64,000 bases of DNA from positions 3,410,001 to 3,474,000 of the forward strand of contig NZ_CP059165.1 of the NCBI RefSeq assembly GCF_013466425.1, in the 5' to 3' direction. Under the pieces are notes generated by a model. The model worked only from the letters and a program-made list of their open reading frames with translations, had not been told where the DNA came from and did no database searches. The DNA is from Mycobacterium vicinigordonae (GTDB taxonomy: Bacteria; Actinomycetota; Actinomycetes; Mycobacteriales; Mycobacteriaceae). Below, piece after piece: positions 8,607 to 16,599 of the stretch. The translations under genes and the position numbers were made by a program. The first letter of the stretch is position 1. Each line of letters begins with the position of its first letter.

Positions 8607-8939
8607 TCAGGGAGTGCCAACACAACCGCTCACGCTGACGCGACGACCGACGTCGACGCACGCGGTGACATTTCCGGCCGGACCCTGCGGCGGTTCGGCG
8701 GATTCCGCTGCGGGAGCATACTGTTCGACAGTGCCGGCGACGTCGCTGCAACCTTCGATCGAGACGTGGACTCCGTCGACGCTGCCGCATGCGTCAGCGC
8801 GGGCTTCTGCCGGCGCCGCGAGCGCCAGTGTTGACGCCGCCCCTGCCATGGCCAGAACCAAGACCACCGAACGCTTCGATCCCCGCCGGTGAGCCGATTT
8901 GTGCATCTCGCTGGTGCCGCCAGTGTTCCCCGAGGTCAT
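8607..8939 (-). CDS. Small secreted protein with paired Cys modules
   Basis: The 110-residue product carries a signal peptide (SVVLVLAMAGAASTLALAAPAEARA) after a basic N-terminus. The mature part holds two short related modules, CGSVDGVHVSIEGC and CVDVGRRVSVSGC, each framed by cysteines and probably forming one disulfide each. The ATG at 8939 has an AAAGG site 8 bases upstream; an internal ATG at 8906 is possible. The function is unknown. Confidence 0.65.
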   Translation of the reverse strand: MTSGNTGGTSEMHKSAHRRGSKRSVVLVLAMAGAASTLALAAPAEARADACGSVDGVHVSIEGCSDVAGTVEQYAPAAESAEPPQGPAGNVTACVDVGRRVSVSGCVGTP

Positions 8940-9183
8940 CTTGATGCCTTTCGAGTAAATCGATGCCGAGCCGGAATGCTCACTCACCACTGTGCTCCGA
9001 CGAAGCCGGGGAATCCTTCCTGCAATGGACCGATTCGGCGGACGAACTTTCGCTCGTCCGATCGGGGGAGATCGGGCCGGCTCGAACGGCCGCGCTTCGT
9101 TGCCGCGGCCCACGTTGCGGGCGACAATGGGAACGCCCGTCCGCCGGCCGGGCAAAATTGTGTCGCGAGCCTTGGAGTAGTCA

Positions 9184-9831
9184 ATGGTCAACCCCCCCGA
9201 CCGCGTCAGAGTCGTCGTCGCCGACGATCACCCGGTGACGCGCCAGGGTGTGGTGCGCGCGCTGAAGTCGAGCGGGCGTGTGGAGGTCGTGGCCGAAGTC
9301 GCCGACGGTCGTGCGGCCCTGGAAGCAATCCGCAAACTGCACCCATCAGTCGCATTGCTGGACTACAAGATGCCGAAGCTGGACGGTCTGGAAGTGACTC
9401 ACGCCGTCAGCCGTGACGGCCTGCCCACCCGGGTGGTGCTGCTCAGCGCCTTCGATGACAGCTCGGTCGTGTACAAGGCACTCGCCGAGGGCGCATCAGG
9501 GTACCTGACCAAGGAGTCGGACAGCGACGAGATCATCTCCGCGGTTATAAAGTGCGCCGGCGGCGGCACGTACCTGCCCAGCGAGGTGGCCGGGGGACTT
9601 GTTGACGAGGTCAAACACCGGGCCAAAGGCTCGGCGACCTTGCTGACCGAGCGCGAAGGTCAGGTGGTGACGATGATGGCCGACGGATTGTCGGTTCCGC
9701 AGATCGCGTCGCAGCTGCACCTGTCGCCGAGCACTGTCAAGACCCACGTGCAGAACTTGTACGAGAAGCTCGGAGTATCCGACCGGGGTGCCGCCGTCGC
9801 CGAGGCGATGCGCCGGCGGTTGGTTGATTGA
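9184..9831 (+). CDS. NarL/LuxR-type response regulator
   Basis: The 215-residue product has a receiver domain at residues 8-125, with the acidic pair in VVADDHPVTRQG and the phospho-acceptor Asp in ALLDYKMPKLDG. A GerE-type helix-turn-helix follows at about 150-210 (LLTEREGQVVTMMADGLSV, HLSPSTVKTHVQNLYEKLG). It should be phosphorylated by a histidine kinase and bind promoters as a dimer. The neighbouring kinase gene lies tail to tail, only 15 bases away, and is the likely partner. The ATG has a GGAG site. Confidence 0.9.
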   Translation: MVNPPDRVRVVVADDHPVTRQGVVRALKSSGRVEVVAEVADGRAALEAIRKLHPSVALLDYKMPKLDGLEVTHAVSRDGLPTRVVLLSAFDDSSVVYKALAEGASGYLTKESDSDEIISAVIKCAGGGTYLPSEVAGGLVDEVKHRAKGSATLLTEREGQVVTMMADGLSVPQIASQLHLSPSTVKTHVQNLYEKLGVSDRGAAVAEAMRRRLVD

Positions 9832-9846
9832 CCGCGGCCGAACCTG

Positions 9847-11034
9847 TCAGCCGCGTAGCGGCACCTCGACGCGCAGACGGGCGCCTGTGGGGTCGTCGAT
9901 GATGCGCAGCGTGCCACCCGCCGCCTCGACACGAGCCCGCTGCGAGGCCAAGCCGATATGCCCTTCGGACAGCCGTCGTATGACCGTGGCACCGGTGATC
10001 CCGACCCCGTTGTCCACAACGTCGATTCGGGCGACGCCGTCGGCGGCGGCCAGGTGCACCGATGCCGTATCGGCGCCGGAATGGCGGACCACGTTGGACA
10101 ACAACTCCCGGATCGCTCCGAACAAGATCGGGTCGATCGCGTCCGTGCCGGGATAATCGCAGTCGGTCGTGATCGCGATGCCCGAGCGTTCTTGCGTTAC
10201 CGCGGCGAGTTTCTTTACGGCAGCGGCCAACCCGACCTGATCGAGAACCGCCGGGTGCAGTTCGAAAGTCGCCGCCCGCAACTGGCGGGAGGCATCGTGC
10301 AGGCTCGCCAACGCGTGCTGCAACGGCGCCTCGGGCGCAACCTTTAGATAGTCGGCGACGTCACGACGCGCCGCGAGAACATCTTGTAGCGGGCCGTCGT
10401 GGATCGCTTCGGAGATCTGTCTGCGCTCGGCCTCCGACGTGGTCATCGTCTCGGCCAGCAATTCTTCCCGGGACGTGGTGAGTCGAACCATGTCGTCGAT
10501 ATTTCGCAGCCGAAATATCACTACCAACAGCGCTGTGCCACAGACGAACGCGTACAGCAGCACGATCAGTACGATGCCCGTGGGGCCGAGCCGCGGCGTA
10601 ATCACGTCATCTTGCAGAACCGACGCGGTAAAGATAATCATGCTGCCGCCCAGTACCACGGCGGCACGCCGCAAGGACAATTCGACAGCGACCAGCCGGG
10701 GCAGTAACGCCATCACCAGCAGCGGCATGTATCCCCCGGGGGAAAGCAGCTTGAAACCGAATACCGCCACTACATCGACCAGCGCGAAAGCCAAGATTGC
10801 GTCGTCGTTGTCGAAAACCTTGCTCCGGCCCGAAAACGCCAACACCAGCGCCAAACCGGTGCTCACCGCGTAGATACCGAGCAGGGCGGCTTGCGCGGGC
10901 CACCGAACGGGGTCGGTCCGCTGCAGCATGGCGCCGAGCATGATCACCACGACCCCGACGCGTAGCAGCGAGCCGCCCTGGAGTGAACGCAGCCGCTGCC
11001 TGCGGAGTACCTGTCCGACTTCGGTGCTGCTCAT
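9847..11034 (-). CDS. Sensor histidine kinase (HisKA_3 type)
   Basis: The 395-residue protein has an N-terminal membrane region with about six segments (residues 20-175). Next comes the dimerisation/phospho-acceptor motif SEAIHDGPLQDVLAARRDVA, with the His in IHDG, and then a HATPase domain with the N-box ELLSNVVRHSGA and G-box DNGVGITG. This is the partner class of NarL-type regulators. The ATG at 11034 follows GCAGGAG; the longer frame adds 30 residues without membrane or domain signal. It has no extracellular sensor domain, so the signal probably acts in or at the membrane. Genes of the pair converge rather than share an operon. Confidence 0.88.
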   Translation of the reverse strand: MSSTEVGQVLRRQRLRSLQGGSLLRVGVVVIMLGAMLQRTDPVRWPAQAALLGIYAVSTGLALVLAFSGRSKVFDNDDAILAFALVDVVAVFGFKLLSPGGYMPLLVMALLPRLVAVELSLRRAAVVLGGSMIIFTASVLQDDVITPRLGPTGIVLIVLLYAFVCGTALLVVIFRLRNIDDMVRLTTSREELLAETMTTSEAERRQISEAIHDGPLQDVLAARRDVADYLKVAPEAPLQHALASLHDASRQLRAATFELHPAVLDQVGLAAAVKKLAAVTQERSGIAITTDCDYPGTDAIDPILFGAIRELLSNVVRHSGADTASVHLAAADGVARIDVVDNGVGITGATVIRRLSEGHIGLASQRARVEAAGGTLRIIDDPTGARLRVEVPLRG

Positions 11035-11124
11035 GTGCTCCTGCAACGGGTCGCTGAAGTGGTCGCCTGTTAGATCGGAGCTATTGTCACGTAGAGCTTC
11101 TCGCGGTACAACGTTGGCGACCAC

Positions 11125-12039
11125 TCACTGATTGGCGGACTGGGCGCCGACGAGCTGCGCGAGCAGGATCTCGGCGAGCTGCTCACCGCGATCTTCCTGC
11201 AGGAAATGGGCGGCGCCCTCGATACGCACCTGCTCGCCCGCGGTCGGGATGAGATCGCAGAAGAGTTGTCCCGACTTGGGGTAGGGGAACACCGGATCGC
11301 TGTCCGAGAAGGCCACTAGCGCAGGCTTATTCCACCGGGAGAGCTCGTCGGTGACGGCCTGCATCTGCGCGGCGCCGACCGCGTCTTCGGTGATCGGGAC
11401 CAGCAGCGGGAACTGCGCGGCGCCCGCCTTGGACTCGGCTGTGGGGAAGGGCGCGTCGTAGGCGGCGACGACATCCTCACATAGTTGCGTAGTGGTTGCG
11501 CTCTGCACGACAAATCCCACCGGCAGATCAGGATTTTTCTCGGCGAAGTCGCGCCAGGCCATGAATCCTTTGGAGACCCTGCCGGTGAATAGGCCGGTGT
11601 TCATTACCATCAGCGCGTCGACGCGGTCTGCGTTGTCCACGGCCCAGCGCAACCCGATCGGACCGCCCCAGTCCTGGACCACCACGGTTGCATGCTGTAG
11701 ACCAAGGGAGCCAAGCACTTTCGTCACGAACTGGGTGTGCCGATCGAAGGTATACCAGCGCCGATCGGTGGGCTTGTCGGAGCGCCCGAAGCCGACGAGA
11801 TCGGGCACGATCACCCGGTGCCCGGCCGCGACCAGCGGCGGCAGCATCTTTCGATAGAGAAAGGCCCAGCTCGGCTCGCCGTGAAAACACACGATCGGCA
11901 CGCCGTCACGAGGGCCCTCGTCGAGATAATGCATGCGCAACCCGTCGACATCGTGATAGTTCGGTGCGAAGTCATACCCCGGCAGTTTCTCGAACCGAGC
12001 GTCGGGAGTGCGGAAAACCTCCGGGGGCGCTGGACTCAT
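11125..12039 (-). CDS. Haloalkane dehalogenase-like alpha/beta hydrolase
   Basis: The 304-residue product fits haloalkane dehalogenases near the Rv2296 subgroup. It has HGEPSW (oxyanion and first halide-side region), the nucleophile elbow VVQDWGG with Asp followed by the halide-binding Trp, and the C-terminal His in AAHFLQED. A Phe- and Trp-rich cap follows the elbow. Its reaction would be hydrolysis of carbon-halogen bonds to alcohols; natural substrates in mycobacteria are unclear. It is divergent from the TetR gene at 12123, with a strong operator between them, so it is likely under that repressor. Confidence 0.85.
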   Translation of the reverse strand: MSPAPPEVFRTPDARFEKLPGYDFAPNYHDVDGLRMHYLDEGPRDGVPIVCFHGEPSWAFLYRKMLPPLVAAGHRVIVPDLVGFGRSDKPTDRRWYTFDRHTQFVTKVLGSLGLQHATVVVQDWGGPIGLRWAVDNADRVDALMVMNTGLFTGRVSKGFMAWRDFAEKNPDLPVGFVVQSATTTQLCEDVVAAYDAPFPTAESKAGAAQFPLLVPITEDAVGAAQMQAVTDELSRWNKPALVAFSDSDPVFPYPKSGQLFCDLIPTAGEQVRIEGAAHFLQEDRGEQLAEILLAQLVGAQSANQ

Positions 12040-12082
12040 TGCTGTGATCTCCGTTCTGTCGCCGGTGAGCCGTAACCTAGCG

Positions 12083-12108
12083 AATAGTTGACCGACCAGT
12101 CAACTATT
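12083..12108. promoter_or_regulatory. 26-bp inverted repeat, TetR operator candidate
   Basis: The arms AATAGTTGAC (12083-12092) and GTCAACTATT (12099-12108) are perfectly complementary over ten bases, with a six-base spacer. The repeat sits between the divergent dehalogenase and TetR genes, 15 bases before the TetR ATG. Confidence 0.75.
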
Positions 12109-12122
12109 AATACACTGCGGCC

Positions 12123-12725
12123 ATGCCACGAACCTCGGACGCACGCGATCGGATCGTGTCGACGGCGGCTCGATTGTTCCTGCAACGCAGCTACCACGAT
12201 GTCGGTGTCGAAGAACTGTGTACGGCGGCCGATGTCCGCAAAGGCAGCTTTTACCACTACTTTTCGTCCAAAGCGGATCTGGCGAAAGCGGTGGTCGACC
12301 TGCATATGCGGGTCTTCGAGACACGCTTGGCCGGTGCGCAGTGCACAACACCGGCCGAACGATTGCTGGCGATCCCGGACGCGATCGGCGACATCCAATC
12401 GGCGCTGCACACGCAGTTCGGCCGATTCGTCGGCTGCCCGTTCGGGAACCTCGCTGCCGAACTGTCGACCACCGACGAAGACGTGCGCACCTACCTCGCC
12501 GAGCGGTTAGCGGGGCTGGAAAATGGACTAGCGCAAGTTTGCCGCGATGCCGCCGATGCCAACGTGCTGCGCGACGAGGTCGACCCGGACCGCCTCGCCC
12601 ATGCGCTGCTCGCCCACTATCAAGGCCTCATCCTGCTCGCCAAGCTGCACGGTTCAACCGCTTCCGACCTGGCGCCCGCGCTGCACGAGTTCCTCGACGG
12701 GCACCTGGTCCGCGGTATTAGGTGA
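12123..12725 (+). CDS. TetR family transcriptional regulator
   Basis: The 200-residue regulator has a clear N-terminal helix-turn-helix (VGVEELCTAADVRKGSFYHYF), and the C-terminal part resembles the TetR_C group with FGRFVGCPFGNLAAELS. The Cys-Pro segment recalls regulators of the AcuR/YxaF type that respond to electrophiles, but this is only a resemblance. It is divergent from the haloalkane dehalogenase with a palindromic operator between. Its stop overlaps the convergent MDR gene end by eight bases. Confidence 0.85.
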   Translation: MPRTSDARDRIVSTAARLFLQRSYHDVGVEELCTAADVRKGSFYHYFSSKADLAKAVVDLHMRVFETRLAGAQCTTPAERLLAIPDAIGDIQSALHTQFGRFVGCPFGNLAAELSTTDEDVRTYLAERLAGLENGLAQVCRDAADANVLRDEVDPDRLAHALLAHYQGLILLAKLHGSTASDLAPALHEFLDGHLVRGIR

Positions 12726-13728
12726 TCTTCACCATCAGCTTGCCGACGTTCTTCCCGTCGAACAGCATGTTGATCGCCGTCGGCAATTGGTCGAAGCCTT
12801 CGACGACGGTCTCCAACGGGGTCAGCTTGCCTTCGGCGATCAAACCGGCGATCTCGCTGATCGCGTCGGGGGCACGGCCGAAGTGATCCAACACAATGAA
12901 GCCCTGCACTGTCGCGCGCTGAATGAGCAGATTGCCGAAGGCACGCGGCCCCGGCGGCGGGTCGGCTTCGTTGTAGCCGGAGATCAGTCCACACAGCGCC
13001 ACCCGCGCACCGATGTTCAGTCGCGCAAAGATGGCGTCCATGATGATGCCGCCGACGTTCTCGAAGTCGACGTCGATGCCGTTAGGCGTGGCCGCGACCA
13101 GCTGGGCGTGCCAGTCATCGGCCTTGTGGTCGACGGCGGCGTCGAATCCGAGCTGTTCGGTGAGCAGCGCGCACTTATCCGGACCGCCGGCGATACCGAC
13201 CACCCGGGCTCCATCGGCCTTGGCGAGCTGGCCGGCCACCGACCCGACCGCTCCGGCGGCTGCCGATACCACCACCGTCTCACCGGGCTTCGGTTTTCCT
13301 ATGTCCCGGATACCGATCCACGCCGTGAGTCCGGTCATTCCGAGCGCACCCATGTATGCGCTGGGCGATACCCCTTCGGCGACGTCAACCGGCATCAGCG
13401 GCATCGAGTCGGAGGCAACGACGTACTCCTGCCAGCCAACGAGCCCCTGCACGGTCTTACCCACCGGGTAGTTCGCATTCTTCGAGGCGATGACCTGGCC
13501 GATTCCGCCAGCCCGCATCACCTCGCCGATCCCCACCGGCGGCAGGTAGGTCGGCACGTCGGTGATCCACATGCGGTTGGTCGGGTCCAGCGAAATCCAG
13601 TCGACGCGAACCAACGCCTCGCCTTCTGCGATCTGAGGAATCGGTTCCTCGCTGAGCTTGAAGGTGGTGGGCCCGATCCGCCCGGTGGGGCGTTCGTGGA
13701 GGAGAAAGCGGCGATTCTGGTCAGCCAT
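12718..13728 (-). CDS. NADP-dependent MDR oxidoreductase (zinc-independent, leukotriene reductase type)
   Basis: The 336-residue protein is a medium-chain reductase. It has a GroES-like N-terminal part (SLDPTNRMWI) and the nucleotide-binding turn VVSAAAGAVGSVAGQLAK, with the NADP-site stretch GIAGGPDKC and FENVGG. No structural-zinc cysteine set is visible. It should reduce alpha,beta-unsaturated carbonyls or quinones with NADPH. The start at 13728 has an AGGAG further upstream; the longer frame adds 18 residues without support. It overlaps the convergent TetR gene. Confidence 0.88.
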   Translation of the reverse strand: MADQNRRFLLHERPTGRIGPTTFKLSEEPIPQIAEGEALVRVDWISLDPTNRMWITDVPTYLPPVGIGEVMRAGGIGQVIASKNANYPVGKTVQGLVGWQEYVVASDSMPLMPVDVAEGVSPSAYMGALGMTGLTAWIGIRDIGKPKPGETVVVSAAAGAVGSVAGQLAKADGARVVGIAGGPDKCALLTEQLGFDAAVDHKADDWHAQLVAATPNGIDVDFENVGGIIMDAIFARLNIGARVALCGLISGYNEADPPPGPRAFGNLLIQRATVQGFIVLDHFGRAPDAISEIAGLIAEGKLTPLETVVEGFDQLPTAINMLFDGKNVGKLMVKIT

Positions 13729-14012
13729 GAGCGAACCGTACTCCTGCGCATCGTCGAGTCCGATACGCACCCGAACCGCCACCGGACCGACTTGTCACCG
13801 CCCGGTGCTACAACCAACCCCATGATGGATCAACCCGTGATTGGACAGGACACCCGAAATTGTGATGCAGATAACTAGCCGATTGCGGTTTCACGGCAAA
13901 TTCTCATGTTCAGACACGGTTAGGTCACAGTTTTGCTGGGCATCCTTACCTAGCGGACTTCGATACCTCCTGGTATTGGTTCCGCATCCCGAGACGAGAG
14001 GAGCTGATAATC

Positions 14013-14198
14013 GTGGCGAATCCATCTGGGGCGAAGGTCATCGATCTCCAATCGCACCCGCTGTGGGCTGCAGCTCAGCGTCGTGAACGCCAACTCGACG
14101 AGTCAATGCGCCGTCATCCGGCGTTTATCGGCCGACAGCGCGGACTCACATCGGGGCCAGCCGCGCAGGTTTACCGCACCGCCGACGCGCCAGCCTGA
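14013..14198 (+). CDS. Small hypothetical protein, 61 aa
   Basis: The GTG at 14013 has a strong AGAGGAG site 9 bases upstream, and the 61-residue product is basic and partly helical (HPLWAAAQRRERQLDESMRRH). It has no signal peptide or membrane segment and no recognisable family. Two hairpins downstream (14312-14375) could end its transcript. It is supported by the ribosome site and the following terminator-like structures, but not by homology I can name. Confidence 0.45.
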   Translation: MANPSGAKVIDLQSHPLWAAAQRRERQLDESMRRHPAFIGRQRGLTSGPAAQVYRTADAPA

Positions 14199-14311
14199 GC
14201 TTTTCTCCGTTGCCGACGGATTTAGACCGCGGGTGACCCCCACCGACACCGAGCCCCTCTATCTGGCCTTATCGCAGCACCTCAGATTTGCTGAGAATAT
14301 TTCGCCGCTAA

Positions 14312-14375
14312 CCCCACGATTCAGAATCGGAAATCGTGGGGATGGCTTTATTCCCCCCGCCCGTGGTCTGCGGGC
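14312..14375. terminator. Two hairpins between small ORF and GH16 gene
   Basis: Hairpin 1 has perfect ten-base arms, CCCCACGATT (14312-14321) and AATCGTGGGG (14332-14341), and is followed by TTTATT. Hairpin 2 has the arms GCCCG (14359) and CGGGC (14371), and is followed by AATTT. Placed between convergent genes, they may act as bidirectional terminators. Confidence 0.45.
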
Positions 14376-14452
14376 AATTTCCACGCACGTTCGCCAGCAT
14401 CGGATACCTCACCCTGCGCTGCAGTATGTCCACCCGAAATGCTCTGCTCTGG

Positions 14453-15271
14453 CTACCAGACGCGTACGTAATCGACGAGCATCTGCGCAGGGTAGGTGCC
14501 CGGCCCGGGGTCGCCTCCGCCGGAGCCGGCGACGGCGAGATTGAGAATCGGAAAGACCTGGTAGCCGGGATTGTTGAAGGGCCAGTCCGGCAACGAGTTG
14601 GCCGCGACTGTGAAGTACGGCTGTGCCCCGTCGGCGTAGTCCTGCCAGAACCGCATACCGATTTCGTCCCATTGGACTCGCCAGGTGTGCCAGGCGCTAT
14701 CCAGGGCGATGTTGTGGGTCTTCCATTCCGAACCGTTGGCTTTGGCGTGCACGGTGGTCGCCGACGGCCACTTGCCGTTTCCGTACCACTCAATGATGTC
14801 GATTTCGCCCTGCGCGTCGCTGGACAGCCAAAACGCCGGCCAAGCTCCCGGGGTCAGACAGTCGAATTTGATGCGGGCTTCCCAGGTGTGGCCGATGCCG
14901 CCCTGCCAGGGGCTGAACACCTTGCCGCCGTAATAGGTGTTGCCGTCCTTGGCCGCTCTGATCACCAGGTTGGAGTTGCCGTCGATGAACACGTTCTGTC
15001 GATCATCGCGGTACTGACCAACATGCTCGGGCAGCTCCCAATACGTCGGGTCCTTGATCGTTTCGCGAGCTTTGGACACCGTCCACTTAGACGGGTCAGG
15101 CGCCGACCCGGCCGGGCCGTCGAACTCGTCGTGGAAAATGTAAGAACCCGACGCCCCGCTGGGCGCGGCCTGCGCGGTCGGCATTTTGGACGAGGAAAGC
15201 CCGGCCAGCGCAGCCGAGCCTGTCAAGAGGCCCGTCATCAGCAGCATGCGGCGGCGATCTAGTTCGGGCAT
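14453..15271 (-). CDS. Exported glycoside hydrolase family 16 beta-glucanase
   Basis: The 272-residue product is similar in layout to the Rv0315 glucanase. It has a Tat-type N-terminus (LDRRRMLLMTGLL) with a hydrophobic core and an alanine-rich cleavage region, then a GH16 jellyroll with the catalytic motif EIDIIEWYG (nucleophile and acid/base glutamates) and the usual Trp-rich substrate cleft (AWHTWRVQWDE). It should cleave beta-1,3- or mixed-linkage glucans outside the cell. The ATG at 15271 was chosen; a TTG two codons upstream is less likely. It follows the PE-PPE-PPE operon on the same strand after about 60 bases. Confidence 0.9.
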   Translation of the reverse strand: MPELDRRRMLLMTGLLTGSAALAGLSSSKMPTAQAAPSGASGSYIFHDEFDGPAGSAPDPSKWTVSKARETIKDPTYWELPEHVGQYRDDRQNVFIDGNSNLVIRAAKDGNTYYGGKVFSPWQGGIGHTWEARIKFDCLTPGAWPAFWLSSDAQGEIDIIEWYGNGKWPSATTVHAKANGSEWKTHNIALDSAWHTWRVQWDEIGMRFWQDYADGAQPYFTVAANSLPDWPFNNPGYQVFPILNLAVAGSGGGDPGPGTYPAQMLVDYVRVW

Positions 15272-15334
15272 TAGCAAGGCACCCTAGCAGCCAAACCAGG
15301 CCGCATGCATACCGTTAGCCGCGGCTGCGTCCAC

Positions 15335-16537
15335 TTAGCCCGCCGCCGGCGGCCTGGTCATGAAGGTGAGCCGGAAGCCGTAAGACGGAGTTTTGCGGCC
15401 GTTGCCGGCATTGATGAACTGACCGAAAGGCGGCGCGACAGGGGTGTTGCCGGTCGCTGCAGCGGCTTCGACGGCGGCCGGCAGGGCAGTGGTGTTAGAT
15501 GCGGCTGTCACTCCGGCGGGTCCGGTTGCCCCGGTCAGGGTTGTAGTCCAGCTGGCTGGCACCGACAGCCCGCCGAGCGGAATGGCCCTGCCCACGCCGG
15601 CCGCGACGCTGCCGACTTTTGTCGCGGCGCCGGTAGCGGCCGCTCCCGCGGCCTGAGCCGCTCCTTTTGCCGCCTCCGCCGCCGGAGTGACACCACCGAA
15701 AACATTCACGATGGCCGACATACCGGAAGCCTCGTTGGAGAAGGCCAGCAACCCGGTTTCGAACGCGGCGATTGTGCTGACGTAGGGGGAGATGTACTTG
15801 GAGTAAAGCGGAACTATGTCGTCCAGCGGGGTGTTTGCCACGATCCACTGGTCGATCGCGGGGCCTTGACCATTCAGCGGCGAGGACAGCGTCTGCAGCA
15901 CCTCGCCGATGCGGGGAGCCAATTGCGAACCTACGTTGTTCAGTTGCGCCTGAACCGCCTGACCCGCGCCCTTGAACACCGCGATCGCTTGGTCCAGCGC
16001 CGATGCGGGGTCGGCGACTTCGGCGGGTTCGGGCAACTCGTTGAGTTGGGTTGCCGCCGCTGCGCTGCCCGCGTAGTTGTACATCGCGGCGGCGTCTTGG
16101 GCCCAGAACTCGGCGTAGACGGCCTCGGTCGCGGCGATCGCGGGGGTGTTCTGCCCCAGAAAGTTGGTCGCGATCAACGCCGCTAACAGTGCACGGTTAG
16201 CCGCGATCACCGGTGGCGGCACACTACTTGCGAATGCCGTCTCGTATGCGCCGGCGGCCGCGTAGGACTGACTGGCAGCCAGAGCGGCCTCATCACCACT
16301 GCTTTCCAGCCAGGCAATGAACGGCGTCACCGCCGAGACCAGCGCCTTTGAGGCTGGGCCAAGCCACGGGCCGCCCGTCAACTCAGTGATCACCGACCGA
16401 TGTCCTGCCGCCGCGGCGTGCAGGTCAGCCGACAACCCACTCCATGCGGACGCGGCGGCCAGCAGTGGCCCAGCCCCCGGACCGGTATAGATGCGCCCGG
16501 AGTTGATCTCGGGCGGCAGCAGGCCATAATCGACCAT
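15335..16537 (-). CDS. PPE family protein, SVP subgroup (third gene of PE-PPE-PPE operon)
   Basis: The 400-residue product has the N-terminal PPE domain ([14 protein letters not shown]), with the WLG turn in GPWLGPASK. The C-terminal SVP motif is GGLSVPASW, and the tail ends near PSYGFRLTFMTRPPAAG. PPE proteins pair with PE proteins and go out through ESX systems. Spacing to the preceding PPE gene is 62 bases. The two PPE genes are paralogues with a very similar domain order and near-identical stretches such as LNGQGPAID. Confidence 0.9.
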   Translation of the reverse strand: MVDYGLLPPEINSGRIYTGPGAGPLLAAASAWSGLSADLHAAAAGHRSVITELTGGPWLGPASKALVSAVTPFIAWLESSGDEAALAASQSYAAAGAYETAFASSVPPPVIAANRALLAALIATNFLGQNTPAIAATEAVYAEFWAQDAAAMYNYAGSAAAATQLNELPEPAEVADPASALDQAIAVFKGAGQAVQAQLNNVGSQLAPRIGEVLQTLSSPLNGQGPAIDQWIVANTPLDDIVPLYSKYISPYVSTIAAFETGLLAFSNEASGMSAIVNVFGGVTPAAEAAKGAAQAAGAAATGAATKVGSVAAGVGRAIPLGGLSVPASWTTTLTGATGPAGVTAASNTTALPAAVEAAAATGNTPVAPPFGQFINAGNGRKTPSYGFRLTFMTRPPAAG

Positions 16538-16599
16538 CGCTCGTTAACCCCTCCTGCGTGCGGCCGCGTCGTGCGCAGCCGATGCGATGATCCGGCCAG

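Noticed and set aside
12547..13878. Plus-strand open frame of 443 codons across the end of the TetR gene and the MDR reductase
   Set aside because: Most of it is antisense to the MDR gene, with no domain or ribosome site. The reductase motifs are on the other strand.
14336..15262. Long plus-strand open frame of 308 codons opposite the GH16 gene
   Set aside because: It lies fully on the antisense strand of a clear glucanase gene, the protein is Arg- and Val-rich without a domain, and it is a usual shadow frame in GC-rich DNA.
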